9,555 nt of DNA from an uncultured Bacteroidota bacterium (GCA_946887345.1 CAMPKR010000072.1:1-9555); one strand, 5' to 3'. Counted from the stretch's first letter, positions 1-8,968 are shown. Numbers and translations are program-made. The notes: generated by a model not told the origin, from the sequence alone.

Positions 1-1
1 A

Positions 2-1078
2 CTTACCAGGACAGAACTGGATGTTTTCCTTAAAGAAAGAAATGCCAACCAACTGAATGCCTTGATAGGCCTGCTTCCGAACAATGTGGAAACCAATAAA
101 TTCATGCTGACTGTAGACGCAGTATTTGCCTTCCAGAATATACTGTCGATGGGTGAGGCGATAAGTGTGACTTACCAAAGGCTACAGTACAAATCGCCGA
201 GATTTAAGGCTAATACGGTACTTCCGTACTTGTTGAATAGTCCGTTTGGATTAGATGCGAATTTTGACTTGTTCAAAAAAGATACGTCGTTCTTACGCAC
301 TTCTTTTCAGTTGGGTTTGCGCTATCAATTGAATGCAACTGATTTTGTACGTGTATTTTACCAGAGCCAGAGCAACAGGTTGATAAACGTAGATACCAGC
401 TATGTAAAAAACACCCGGAAGCTACCCGAGAACGTTGATGTATCAGCCAATGGTGCGGGGCTGGAATTTGTAATGAACAGAACTGATTACAGGCCCAACC
501 CGGTGAAAGGATTCAGGGGGAGGGCACTGACCAGCGCGCTGATAAGGAACATAAAGAGATCGGATGCCATAACAGAGTTGACTGACAACACGGGCTTCGA
601 CTATAGCCTGCTGTATGACAGCCTGGAGCAAAGGAAATACCAGTACAGGGTGGAGGGGGAACTGACGTATTTTGTTCCGCTAGGCAAGAAGGCCACCTTT
701 ATGTCGAGCTACAACGGAGGATGGATAAGCGGTGATAACCTGTTTGAAAACGAAGTGTACCAGATAGGTGGCTTTAAGCTGATGAGGGGATTTGACGAGC
801 AAAGTATCTATGCCAACCAGTATCATGTGCTGACACTGGAGATAAGATTGCTGCTGGACAGGAATTCTAATGTCTATTTGTTCAGTGATAACGGATATGT
901 CATCAGCAAGTACAGCGGATTTTACCGGGAAGGCCTTTACAATGGTTTTGGGGCAGGTGCGGCGCTAAGAACGCGTTCGGGCCTGTTTACCATCAACTAT
1001 GCCCTGGGAAGGAGTGAAGGCAGTCCTGTACAGTTCAGGCAATCAAAAATCCATTTTGGTTATGTAGCCTACTTCTAA
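2..1078 (+). CDS. Omp85/BamA-TamA-like outer-membrane barrel protein, 3' end (5' truncated)
   Basis: The frame is open from base 2, so the gene starts outside the window; the TTG at 62 is an internal Leu codon and not a start. About 358 C-terminal residues are visible. They alternate polar and hydrophobic residues like a beta barrel and end in Phe (AYF), the usual outer-membrane C-terminal signal. The family hallmark is at 764-802: two Gly followed by MRGF (782-793) and then DEQS, matching the loop-6 (V/I/M)RGF motif of Omp85 proteins. An NPxxG segment near 494-508 also fits the family's barrel. The POTRA domains expected upstream are outside the window, so I cannot say whether this is BamA itself, a TamA-like paralogue or another surface-antigen barrel. 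By family, the role is outer-membrane protein insertion or translocation. DUF4271 starts only 24 bp after the stop, which suggests co-transcription. Arginine is coded mostly by AGG/AGA, unlike the gld genes. Confidence 0.85.
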   Translation, partial: LTRTELDVFLKERNANQLNALIGLLPNNVETNKFMLTVDAVFAFQNILSMGEAISVTYQRLQYKSPRFKANTVLPYLLNSPFGLDANFDLFKKDTSFLRTSFQLGLRYQLNATDFVRVFYQSQSNRLINVDTSYVKNTRKLPENVDVSANGAGLEFVMNRTDYRPNPVKGFRGRALTSALIRNIKRSDAITELTDNTGFDYSLLYDSLEQRKYQYRVEGELTYFVPLGKKATFMSSYNGGWISGDNLFENEVYQIGGFKLMRGFDEQSIYANQYHVLTLEIRLLLDRNSNVYLFSDNGYVISKYSGFYREGLYNGFGAGAALRTRSGLFTINYALGRSEGSPVQFRQSKIHFGYVAYF

Positions 1079-1083
1079 AGGTG

Positions 1084-1091
1084 TAAATTTG
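1084..1091 (+). promoter_or_regulatory. Possible Bacteroidota -7 element (TAnnTTTG) before the DUF4271 gene
   Basis: TAAATTTG matches the Bacteroidota -7 consensus TAnnTTTG exactly. It lies in the 24-bp gap between the Omp85 stop and the DUF4271 ATG at 1103. The nearest upstream TTTG (1055-1058, inside the Omp85 gene) is 25 bp away, somewhat longer than the usual ~20 bp. Transcription from here would leave a leader of only a few bases. It could be chance in A/T-rich sequence; read-through from the Omp85 gene is equally likely. Confidence 0.25.
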
Positions 1092-1102
1092 TATTTGCTG
1101 GT

Positions 1103-1984
1103 ATGCATCGTTTTCCCGGAGTTTATATTTTCTTGTTCGCATTTCTTTTGTTTAGCCTCAGCACGATGGCAAAAGTTTCGACAGCCAAATATGGTGTGGA
1201 GATGCCGTATGATTCGGCCAGGGCTGAAAAACTGGCGAGACTGAAGATGGACAGCATAATAAGAGCGCATCCCCAGATGTCGTTGAAATATGGCGTGTCG
1301 GCGATAATGAAGCACAGGCATTACCGTGACCGCAGTGCGGATTTTTACCTGCTGAGTGGTATGCTTATTATTCTGGGGCTGATACGCTTCAGCAATGCAA
1401 GGTATTTTAATAACCTCTTTGGCGCGCTGTTGAATCCCACGCGTAGTAACCGCCAGTTAAAGGAACAGATACAAGCCACCAAGCTCTCCAACCTGCTGAT
1501 GAATATCTTTTTCACGATATCGGCAGGAGTATACATCTACTATATAGTTATGGCCTTTGCGCCCCAACGCCTGGGCACACTCTCCCCGTCTGTTTTATTG
1601 ATATTGCTGGTAGTGGGAATGATGGTTATATACCTTGGCAAGTATGCAGTGATCAGGTTTAGCGGCTGGGCATTCAGGCTGGAGGGGATAACCGATTTCT
1701 ATTTATTTAATGTTTTCCTGATAAACAAGATCATTGCCATAGCGATACTGCCGTTTATAGTCTTAATAGCCTTTGGCGATCCCGTTTACGCTCAGCCATT
1801 GGCCCTTGCCTCTTTTATCCTGATCGGAGTTTTATTCGTCAACCGGTATACCCGGTCGTGGCAGGTGTTCGGTTCGTTCTTTCAATACAGCAAATTCCAT
1901 TTTTTTATGTACCTTTGCGCCTCGGAATTATTGCCACTGGCAGTGTTGATGAAGCTATTGGTGCGGGGAATATTGTACTATTAA
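1103..1984 (+). CDS. DUF4271 family polytopic inner-membrane protein
   Basis: A 293-residue membrane protein recognised as DUF4271, a Bacteroidota family of unknown function, from its architecture and its position before hemD. Residues 7-22 are a hydrophobic N-terminal segment, either a signal peptide (possible cut after STMA, residue 23) or an anchor. A polar, charged stretch (about 24-80) follows, probably outside the cytoplasm. Hydrophobic segments then lie at about 81-96, 129-151, 161-183, 201-225, 232-247 and 265-288. A basic loop (about 97-128) contains NPTRSNRQLKEQ, and conserved-looking aromatic/charged patches include FRLEGITDFY (191-200) and FQYSKFHFFMY (260-270). The ATG at 1103 is the natural start, 24 bp after the Omp85 stop. 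hemD begins 64 bp after the stop, with no convincing terminator between. No enzymatic motif is visible, so I propose no function. The family assignment is from memory of its appearance, not from a search. Confidence 0.82.
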   Translation: MHRFPGVYIFLFAFLLFSLSTMAKVSTAKYGVEMPYDSARAEKLARLKMDSIIRAHPQMSLKYGVSAIMKHRHYRDRSADFYLLSGMLIILGLIRFSNARYFNNLFGALLNPTRSNRQLKEQIQATKLSNLLMNIFFTISAGVYIYYIVMAFAPQRLGTLSPSVLLILLVVGMMVIYLGKYAVIRFSGWAFRLEGITDFYLFNVFLINKIIAIAILPFIVLIAFGDPVYAQPLALASFILIGVLFVNRYTRSWQVFGSFFQYSKFHFFMYLCASELLPLAVLMKLLVRGILYY

Positions 1985-2048
1985 AAAGAGAGAATACTAA
2001 CCCGATCAGTAGTAAAAAGACAAAAAAATAACCCCGTTGTTATCTATT

Positions 2049-2831
2049 ATGGCCAAAGCTGTTAATTCGACAACTAAGGATACAAAGATTAGCTCCATAC
2101 TGATTACCCAGCCAAAGCCGGAGAGTGATAAGTCACCGTATTACGAACTGGCCAAGAAGTATAACCTGAAGCTGGAATTTCATCCTTTCATTCGCGTAGA
2201 AGGTCTTAGCGGAAAGGAGTTTCGTAAGCAACGCGTAGATATATCAGAATATACGGCGATTATATTCAACAGCCGCAACGCTGTGGATCATTTCTTCCGC
2301 ATATGCGAAGAACTGAAGGTGAAAGTATCGCAGGATATGAAGTACTTCTGCATAACAGAAGCTGTTGCATTATACCTGCAGAAATTTATTCTGTACCGCA
2401 AGCGCAAAGTTTTCTTTTCTGCTGACGGATCTGTAGACGGATTGTTAGACGTGCTTGGTAAGCATAAGAATAATGAAAAATTTATTGTTCCTACGACAGA
2501 TAGTTCTAAGAACGAAGTGTCGGCCTATTTTGCAAAGAACGCTTCTGCATATACTGAAGCAACTTTGTTCCGCACAGTATCGAACGATATAGCTACGGTG
2601 ATGAAAAACAGTTTTGACATGATCGTGTTTTTCAGTCCGTTCAGTGTACACACTTTGTTTGAAAACGATCCCAAGTTTAAGCAGAATGGCACGCTGATAG
2701 GCGCTTTCGGGCCCACTACATCGAAGGCAGTTGAAGACTCAGGACTGAGGCTGGATGTAAAAGCACCTGCACCAAATGCGCCGTCGATGGTATCGGCGCT
2801 TGAGCGTTACCTGGTGGACAGTAAAAAATAA
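2049..2831 (+). CDS. hemD: Uroporphyrinogen-III synthase, Bacteroidota-type HemD
   Basis: The predicted enzyme closes hydroxymethylbilane with inversion of ring D to give uroporphyrinogen III, the branch point to haem and corrinoids; it is cytoplasmic and cofactor-free. The ATG at 2049 gives 260 residues, the usual size. An upstream in-frame TTG (2037) would add only four residues and is less likely. Visible family segments are ITQPKP (19-24), NSRNAVDHFF (74-83), the linker helix and YRKRK (116-120), FFSPFSV (194-200), and AFGPTTSKAVEDSG (219-232) followed by the Pro/Ala-rich APAPNAPSM. These fit the two Rossmann-like halves of HemD with the active site in the cleft. HemD proteins are very divergent, so the enzymatic role is inferred from the family. 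No other haem gene is nearby; the partner is the DUF4271 gene. A strong terminator follows at 2896. Arginine is almost all CGC/CGT. Confidence 0.88.
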   Translation: MAKAVNSTTKDTKISSILITQPKPESDKSPYYELAKKYNLKLEFHPFIRVEGLSGKEFRKQRVDISEYTAIIFNSRNAVDHFFRICEELKVKVSQDMKYFCITEAVALYLQKFILYRKRKVFFSADGSVDGLLDVLGKHKNNEKFIVPTTDSSKNEVSAYFAKNASAYTEATLFRTVSNDIATVMKNSFDMIVFFSPFSVHTLFENDPKFKQNGTLIGAFGPTTSKAVEDSGLRLDVKAPAPNAPSMVSALERYLVDSKK

Positions 2832-2835
2832 TTCT

Positions 2836-2865
2836 CAATGACTTAATTGCGCAATGACTCAATTG
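2836..2865 (+). repeat. Short imperfect tandem repeat downstream of hemD
   Basis: Two 14-bp copies, at 2836-2849 and 2852-2865, differ at one base (CAATGACTTAATTG and CAATGACTCAATTG) and are offset by 16 bp. They sit between the hemD stop and its terminator. Each copy ends in AATTG, which contains a TTG like that of a Bacteroidota -33 element. The function is unknown; it may be a local duplication. Confidence 0.6.
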
Positions 2866-2895
2866 TCTGAGCGCATCAGGATGATAGTAATTTTG

Positions 2896-2930
2896 AAACG
2901 CCTTGACTATATGTCGGGGCGCTTTGTTTT
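2896..2930 (+). terminator. Rho-independent terminator after hemD
   Basis: A 12-position stem pairs 2896-2907 with 2913-2924 around a 5-nt TATAT loop, followed by TTTGTTTT-type sequence (2923-2930). Eleven positions pair, two as G-U (2903-2917 and 2904-2916); one A-C mismatch (2898-2922) lies near the base. The G-U pairs would become mismatches in a minus-strand transcript, so the structure favours + strand termination. It lies 64 bp after the hemD stop and separates the Omp85/DUF4271/hemD block from the DUF255 gene. Confidence 0.72.
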
Positions 2931-2964
2931 ACGCCTACTCTTTTCCTTTAACTAACTTCGTGAT

Positions 2965-4989
<2,025 letters not shown>

Positions 4990-4999
4990 AATTGCGGTA

Positions 5000-5020
5000 A
5001 TCAGGAGAAGTTTTTCCGAT
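5000..5020 (+). other. Small stem-loop just after the DUF255 gene
   Basis: Bases 5000-5002 and 5004-5008 can pair with 5013-5020, giving eight pairs including one G-U, a bulged A (5003) and a 4-nt loop. It begins 10 bp after the stop. No T-run follows, so it is not a standard terminator; it could protect the 3' end or be chance. Confidence 0.3.
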
Positions 5021-5028
5021 AAGAAAGG

Positions 5029-5070
5029 GCCTTAAAAATCATGACTTTTTTTGATGAGGCTTGCATTTTT
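5029..5070 (+). terminator. Weak candidate terminator between the DUF255 gene and gldK
   Basis: GCCTTA (5029-5034) can pair with TGAGGC (5055-5060). The stem extends by four A-T pairs (5035-5038 with 5049-5052) after a 2-nt bulge, and a T-rich stretch (5061-5070) follows. The stem is A/T-rich and includes one G-U pair, so it is weak. It is the best terminator candidate before the gld operon. Confidence 0.3.
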
Positions 5071-5171
5071 GGAAAAAACTTTAAATATTGTGCATCGGTT
5101 TAGTTGTAAAATGTTACTTCTTGACCCCAAAATTATTTGATTTGCCTAATAGCGATAATAACAATAATAGT
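5071..5171 (+). other. A/T-rich 5' leader region of the gldKLMN operon
   Basis: About 100 bp before the gldK ATG, strongly A/T-rich and ending in an A/T-only-like run (roughly 5153-5171) directly before the start. No Shine-Dalgarno sequence is visible, which is usual in Bacteroidota, where A-rich unstructured leaders substitute. The operon promoter should lie here or just upstream, but I found no exact TAnnTTTG with a well-spaced TTTG. Partial matches are TTTG at 5141-5144 and TTGAC at 5121-5125. Confidence 0.35.
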
Positions 5172-6428
5172 ATGAAACAACTTTTCCTGAAGATCTCGGC
5201 GGTAGCATTACTGGGCATAGTAACAGGCTGCGGCCCGTCGGGTACCGGAGGTCAATTGGTTGGGAATCCGAACATGTTGAATTACAGGCCACCGGCGCCA
5301 CTTGGTATGGTGTGGGTACCTTCAGGCGTACTTAAAGCCGGTGCGAGTGACGAAGATATCCGTGGCAGGAATGACGCCTTGATACGCACGCTGCAGATGA
5401 CGGGTTTCTATATGGATGCCACTGAAATCTCGAATGCAGAGTATCGTCAGTTCACCAACCATGTTCGTGACTCTATCGCTCACGCTCAATTAGGCGATTA
5501 CATTGACAATCCTGATGGAACACAGCGCCTGGATATGCGTAAACGCATCAATTGGAAAGACCAGGATCTGCAAGATCAACTGTCGAACATGTTCATACCA
5601 GCTGACCAAAGTGGCTGGGGCAGGAAAGAGATCGATAACAGCAAGCTGATATACCACTACGAAACTTACAACTACGACGAAGCTGTGATGAACTCGGGTA
5701 CTGCGAAGAACAGCTTTATATCGAAGATAGACGTACCTGCTTATCCTGACACTACTGTCTGGATGAAAATGTTCGTTTACTCATACAACGATCCGATCGC
5801 ACAGCAATACAACTGGTTCCCCGCATTCAATAACTACCCTGTGGTAGGTGTTAACTGGCACCAGGCAAACGCATTCTGTGACTGGCGCACTACAGCCTGG
5901 AAATCGGAGCGTGAAAAGAACAGGCAATTCTACGAAGGAAGGTTCCGCCTGCCAACAGAGCTGGAATGGGAGTGGGCTGCACGTGGTGGCCGTAACGAAT
6001 CTCCGTTTCCATGGGGTGGTCCTTACATCCTGAACAAAAAAGGTTGTTACCTGGCAAACTTCAAACCTCAGCGCGGTAACTACGCTGCTGACGGTGGCCT
6101 TTATACTGTACCCGTTGACAAATACTGGCCAAATGATTACGGCCTGTATAATATGTCAGGTATCGTAAGCGAATGGACAAGCTCTCCATATAATGGTAGC
6201 AGCTTCCATATGGTATCGGAGCTGAATCCGGAAGTTAACCGTAAGATGAGCGAAAACGATCCTCAGTGGATGAAGCGTAAGACAGTGCGCGGCGGAAGCT
6301 GGAGGGACGTACAGTTCTACCTGCAGGTGAGTACCCGCGATTACGAGTATGCTGATACCGCGAAATCATATATTGGTTTCCGTTGCGTAATCCAGCACAT
6401 TGCACTGTCGTTAACAAACAGGCGTTAA
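5172..6428 (+). CDS. gldK: T9SS/gliding lipoprotein GldK (PorK), FGE-sulfatase fold
   Basis: GldK/PorK is the outer-membrane-associated lipoprotein that with GldN/PorN forms the large periplasmic ring of the T9SS. The frame is open upstream, but the ATG at 5172 starts a textbook lipoprotein signal (MKQLFLK, then a hydrophobic run ending VTGC), so this start is chosen; it gives 418 residues with lipidated C20. The mature part has the formylglycine-generating-enzyme (FGE/SUMF1) fold: MVWVPSG (46-52), GFYMDATEISNAEYRQF (78-94), VVGVNWHQANAFCDW (224-238), RLPTELEWEWAARGG (259-273), PWGG (280-283), YGLYNMSGIVSEW (323-335), TVRGGSW (371-377) and GFRC (402-405). By my alignment the two catalytic Cys of FGE (human C336, C341) are replaced, so a structural role is expected. 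C236 and C405 match the structural disulfide (human C218-C365). gldL follows after 71 bp. Confidence 0.95.
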   Translation: MKQLFLKISAVALLGIVTGCGPSGTGGQLVGNPNMLNYRPPAPLGMVWVPSGVLKAGASDEDIRGRNDALIRTLQMTGFYMDATEISNAEYRQFTNHVRDSIAHAQLGDYIDNPDGTQRLDMRKRINWKDQDLQDQLSNMFIPADQSGWGRKEIDNSKLIYHYETYNYDEAVMNSGTAKNSFISKIDVPAYPDTTVWMKMFVYSYNDPIAQQYNWFPAFNNYPVVGVNWHQANAFCDWRTTAWKSEREKNRQFYEGRFRLPTELEWEWAARGGRNESPFPWGGPYILNKKGCYLANFKPQRGNYAADGGLYTVPVDKYWPNDYGLYNMSGIVSEWTSSPYNGSSFHMVSELNPEVNRKMSENDPQWMKRKTVRGGSWRDVQFYLQVSTRDYEYADTAKSYIGFRCVIQHIALSLTNRR

Positions 6429-6499
6429 AAAATAACTTTCAGTTAAAAATCATACAATAAAACCTTTTTAAAAAACGTTATCAAATAAAATAAGCACGT

Positions 6500-7330
6500 A
6501 TGGCAAGTAGTATGAATCCAGTTTCATTGTTTTTTGAAACCGACCAGGGTAAATATGTAAAGAACCTGATCATCGGTTTGGGTGCGTCTGTAGTATTGTT
6601 GGGTGCCCTGTTTAAAATTCAGCACTGGCCTGGTGCCGGTATAATGCTGACTGCAGGGATGGTAACCGAAGCGTTCATCTTCGCCATGCTAGGTCTGCTT
6701 CCACCGCACAAGGACTACTATTGGGAACGTTTCTACCCGGGCCTGGATGAAAATCCGCACGTAGAAGCGTATCGTAAAGGTGAAAAGTTTGATTCTCACA
6801 CTGTAAAGGGTTCTCCTACAGCATCACTTGATAAGATGATGGAAGAAGCTCAGATGACACCTGCAAACATCCGCCGCCTGGGAGATAACATCCAGCGCTT
6901 CGGGCAGGCTGCAGAGCAAATGAAAGATATAACGGATGTAACTGCCGCTACGGGCCAGTACAGCCAAAGCGCTCGTGAAGCTGCTGAAGCATTGGGCCAA
7001 ATGAAAGCTACATTCCAGGGCGCTACGCAAACAATGTCGTCGTTCAACAACGCTGCTGATGATACTATGAAGTTCCACCAGCAAGTACAAGTTCTTTCTA
7101 AGAACCTGGGTTCTCTGAACCAGATATACGAAGTGGAACTGCAGGATGCCAACAACCACCTGAAAGCTATGAACAAGTTCTATAGCAACCTGGTGAGCGC
7201 ATCGGATGCAATGGCTTCATCTGCTACAGACGCGGTTGCCGCTAAGGAACAAATAGCTCAGCTGTCTAAGAACCTGACCAACCTGAACCAGATATACGGC
7301 AACATGCTGGCTGCAATGCAGGGACGTTAA
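6500..7330 (+). CDS. gldL: T9SS/gliding motor inner-membrane protein GldL (PorL)
   Basis: GldL is the inner-membrane motor subunit; in the known structures five GldL surround two GldM and use the proton gradient to drive T9SS and gliding. The 276 residues show two membrane helices (about 20-38 and 45-67) joined by the conserved FKIQHWPGAG (38-47), then a LLPPHKDYYWERFYPGL segment (66-82) and a long cytoplasmic helical tail. K39 and E57 (in VTEAFIFAML) occupy the places of the membrane Lys and Glu implicated in proton coupling in Flavobacterium johnsoniae GldL (K27 and E49). The tail (about 110-275) is Ala/Gln-rich, coiled-coil-like, and carries the same 12-residue motif twice (199-210 and 255-266). 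The ATG at 6500 gives the short MASSMNPVSLFFET lead before the first helix. gldM starts 61 bp after the stop. Arginine is mostly CGT/CGC. Confidence 0.95.
   Translation: MASSMNPVSLFFETDQGKYVKNLIIGLGASVVLLGALFKIQHWPGAGIMLTAGMVTEAFIFAMLGLLPPHKDYYWERFYPGLDENPHVEAYRKGEKFDSHTVKGSPTASLDKMMEEAQMTPANIRRLGDNIQRFGQAAEQMKDITDVTAATGQYSQSAREAAEALGQMKATFQGATQTMSSFNNAADDTMKFHQQVQVLSKNLGSLNQIYEVELQDANNHLKAMNKFYSNLVSASDAMASSATDAVAAKEQIAQLSKNLTNLNQIYGNMLAAMQGR
7094..7297 (+). repeat. Internal repeat in the GldL tail (two copies, 168-bp period)
   Basis: The codons for LSKNLGSLNQIY (7094-7129) and LSKNLTNLNQIY (7262-7297) repeat with a spacing of 56 residues; 10 of 12 residues match and much of the DNA is identical. 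The copies mark repeated helical units of the cytoplasmic tail. Confidence 0.8.
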
Positions 7331-7391
7331 TTGAGTTGACAGAAAGGAATAAGAAAAACTATTTATAATAACCGTATAAATTTTTTGACGC

Positions 7392-8933
7392 ATGTCAATG
7401 CCTAAAGAGCCACGGCAGTTAATGATCAACCTCATGTACTTGGTGTTGACTGCCCTGCTGGCCCTAAACGTATCAAATGAAATTCTGCACGCCTTTAAGG
7501 TTATTAACGATAGTGTGACTTCATCGAACTCATCTATAGTTGATAAGAATTCGAAGGTGTACGCTGCTTTTGACGAAAGTCAGGCGCAGGCCGGACAGGC
7601 GGAGCGTATAAAGCCCTATAACGATAAGGCTAAGCAGATAAAAGCTGCGTCTGAAGCTGCTATTAAGTTTCTGGAAGAGTGGAAAGAGAAAGTAGTAACC
7701 AGGGCCGGTGGCCGTGATGAGCAAGGCCAGATAGAAAAAGAAGATGATATCGATGCCAGTACGAGCCTTTTAGTAGAAGGTGGCGGTGGTAAAGAGATCC
7801 GCGCAAAACTGGAGCAGCTGCGTGCTACAATGCTCGGTGTTGTGAAGCCTGAAGTAAAAGCTACTTTTGAGAAAACGCTGCCTGTTAAGATTATAGAAGC
7901 TGAAAAGAGCGATAACAATCCACAGGCAGACTGGTCTTCGGGTTATTTCCATAACATGCCTGTTGTGGCTGTTGTGACACTGCTTTCTAAGTTTCAAAAT
8001 GACATCCGTAACTCTGAAGCAGCGATCATTACCGAGCTTTACAAAGAGGCCGGCGACGTTCAGCGTAAGTTTGACGAAATCCAGGCGATAGCAGTTCCCA
8101 AGACAAGTTATGCACTTGCCGGTCAGAAGATCGAGGCAAGCATCATGCTGGCTGCTTATAATAAAAGCCTGAACCCCACGGTAACTTCCAGCAGCGGACG
8201 CGTAGTGAAAGTTGAGAACGGAGTTGCGACAGGGGAAGTAACAGCGGCAGGTGCGGGTCCTCAAAAAGTTCGCGGTTCAGTATCTATAGATATGGGTGGT
8301 GTAATTGAGAAAAGGGATTACGAATTTGAGTACGTTGTAGGTTCTACGGGTGCATCATTGCAACTTGATAAGATGAATGTGTTCTATATCGGTGTTGAGA
8401 ACCCTGTTACGGTGAGTGCCGCAGGATACTCTCTGCAGGACGTAAATCTGAGTATCGATGGAGCAACTGTTACACCAAAGGAGTTAGGTAAGTATGGTGT
8501 ACAGGTTACCAAGCCCGGCAGGATAATGGCCAACATCATAGCTAAGAAGGCAGGCGGTGGTACGGAGACTGTGGGTTCTATGGAAGTGCGTGTTAAATTC
8601 ATTCCTGACCCAATAGCTAAAGTAGGTGGTAAGCCAGGCGGATTTCTTCCTGCTTCGCAGCTGAAAGCACAGATTGGTGTAGTTGCGGTACTTGAAAATT
8701 TTGACTTTGAAGCCAGGTTTAGGGTGACCAGCTTTTCATATAGTGCACTACCCAAGAGAGGTGACCTTATAGGCCCTTATAACCAGAAAGGTGCAAGCTT
8801 TACTGACAGGAATATCCGCGAGGCTATCAGCCGCGCCAAGGCAGGTGATAAGATATTTATTGATGAGATCAAAGCCGTAGGTCCTGACGGGCGTACCAGG
8901 AGTTTGAACTCAGTAATTTTGACTTTGCAATAA
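7392..8933 (+). CDS. gldM: T9SS/gliding motor protein GldM (PorM)
   Basis: GldM is the rotor-like partner of GldL: one N-terminal membrane helix in the GldL pentamer and a long dimeric periplasmic shaft reaching the GldK/GldN ring. The 513 residues match the usual family length (about 510-520). EPRQLMINLMYLVLTALLAL (6-25) is the hallmark N-terminus; R8 is equivalent to the Arg (R9 in F. johnsoniae) that pairs with the GldL membrane Glu. Residues ~30-230 form the helical D1 domain, including the typical FHNMPVVAVVTLLSKFQNDI (186-205). Beta-rich Ig-like domains follow, with boundaries marked by VPKTSYALAGQKIEA (235-249), MNVFYIGVENPVTVSA (328-343) and FIPDPIAKVGGKPGG (403-417), the last leading into the C-terminal D4 domain. 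The ATG at 7392 is used; a second ATG two codons on (7398) is an alternative. gldN begins 35 bp after the stop. Confidence 0.96.
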   Translation: MSMPKEPRQLMINLMYLVLTALLALNVSNEILHAFKVINDSVTSSNSSIVDKNSKVYAAFDESQAQAGQAERIKPYNDKAKQIKAASEAAIKFLEEWKEKVVTRAGGRDEQGQIEKEDDIDASTSLLVEGGGGKEIRAKLEQLRATMLGVVKPEVKATFEKTLPVKIIEAEKSDNNPQADWSSGYFHNMPVVAVVTLLSKFQNDIRNSEAAIITELYKEAGDVQRKFDEIQAIAVPKTSYALAGQKIEASIMLAAYNKSLNPTVTSSSGRVVKVENGVATGEVTAAGAGPQKVRGSVSIDMGGVIEKRDYEFEYVVGSTGASLQLDKMNVFYIGVENPVTVSAAGYSLQDVNLSIDGATVTPKELGKYGVQVTKPGRIMANIIAKKAGGGTETVGSMEVRVKFIPDPIAKVGGKPGGFLPASQLKAQIGVVAVLENFDFEARFRVTSFSYSALPKRGDLIGPYNQKGASFTDRNIREAISRAKAGDKIFIDEIKAVGPDGRTRSLNSVILTLQ

Positions 8934-8938
8934 TTTTG
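8914..8938 (+). promoter_or_regulatory. Tandem TAATTTTG elements at the gldM/gldN junction
   Basis: Two identical TAATTTTG octamers (8914-8921 and 8931-8938), 17 bp apart, both match the Bacteroidota -7 consensus TAnnTTTG; the second begins with the gldM stop codon. A TTTG at 8903-8906 lies 24 bp before the second copy, slightly more than the usual spacing to a -33 element. They could make an internal promoter for gldN, with a start near 8944 and a leader of about 25 bases. Chance in A/T-rich sequence is a real alternative. Confidence 0.28.
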
Positions 8939-8968
8939 AATTATAAACTAAATAGCAAAACAAGGATC

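Noticed and set aside
2888..2895. TAATTTTG as a promoter for the DUF255 gene
   Set aside because: An exact -7 match, but the terminator stem begins at the next base, so its transcript would open with a terminator. Kept as a finding and not as a feature.
5088..5171. 28-codon upstream extension of gldK from a TTG
   Set aside because: It would bury the lipoprotein signal peptide that begins at 5172, and the extension has no family resemblance.
6461..6479. A/T-rich near-palindrome between gldK and gldL as a terminator
   Set aside because: Only A-T pairs in the core with a C-C mismatch and no following T-run; too weak, and it lies inside an operon whose genes work together.
7336..7369. TTGACA (7336-7341) and TATAAT (7364-7369) between gldL and gldM, a perfect enterobacterial-type -35/-10 pair
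   Set aside because: The spacer is 22 bp rather than about 17, and the Bacteroidota housekeeping sigma factor uses a TTTG/TAnnTTTG promoter. Probably chance in an A/T-rich gap within an operon.
7770..8264. Minus-strand open frame of 164 codons inside gldM, and similar ones inside gldL (6824-7176)
   Set aside because: They lie wholly opposite strongly conserved T9SS genes and show no domain or start context; shadows.
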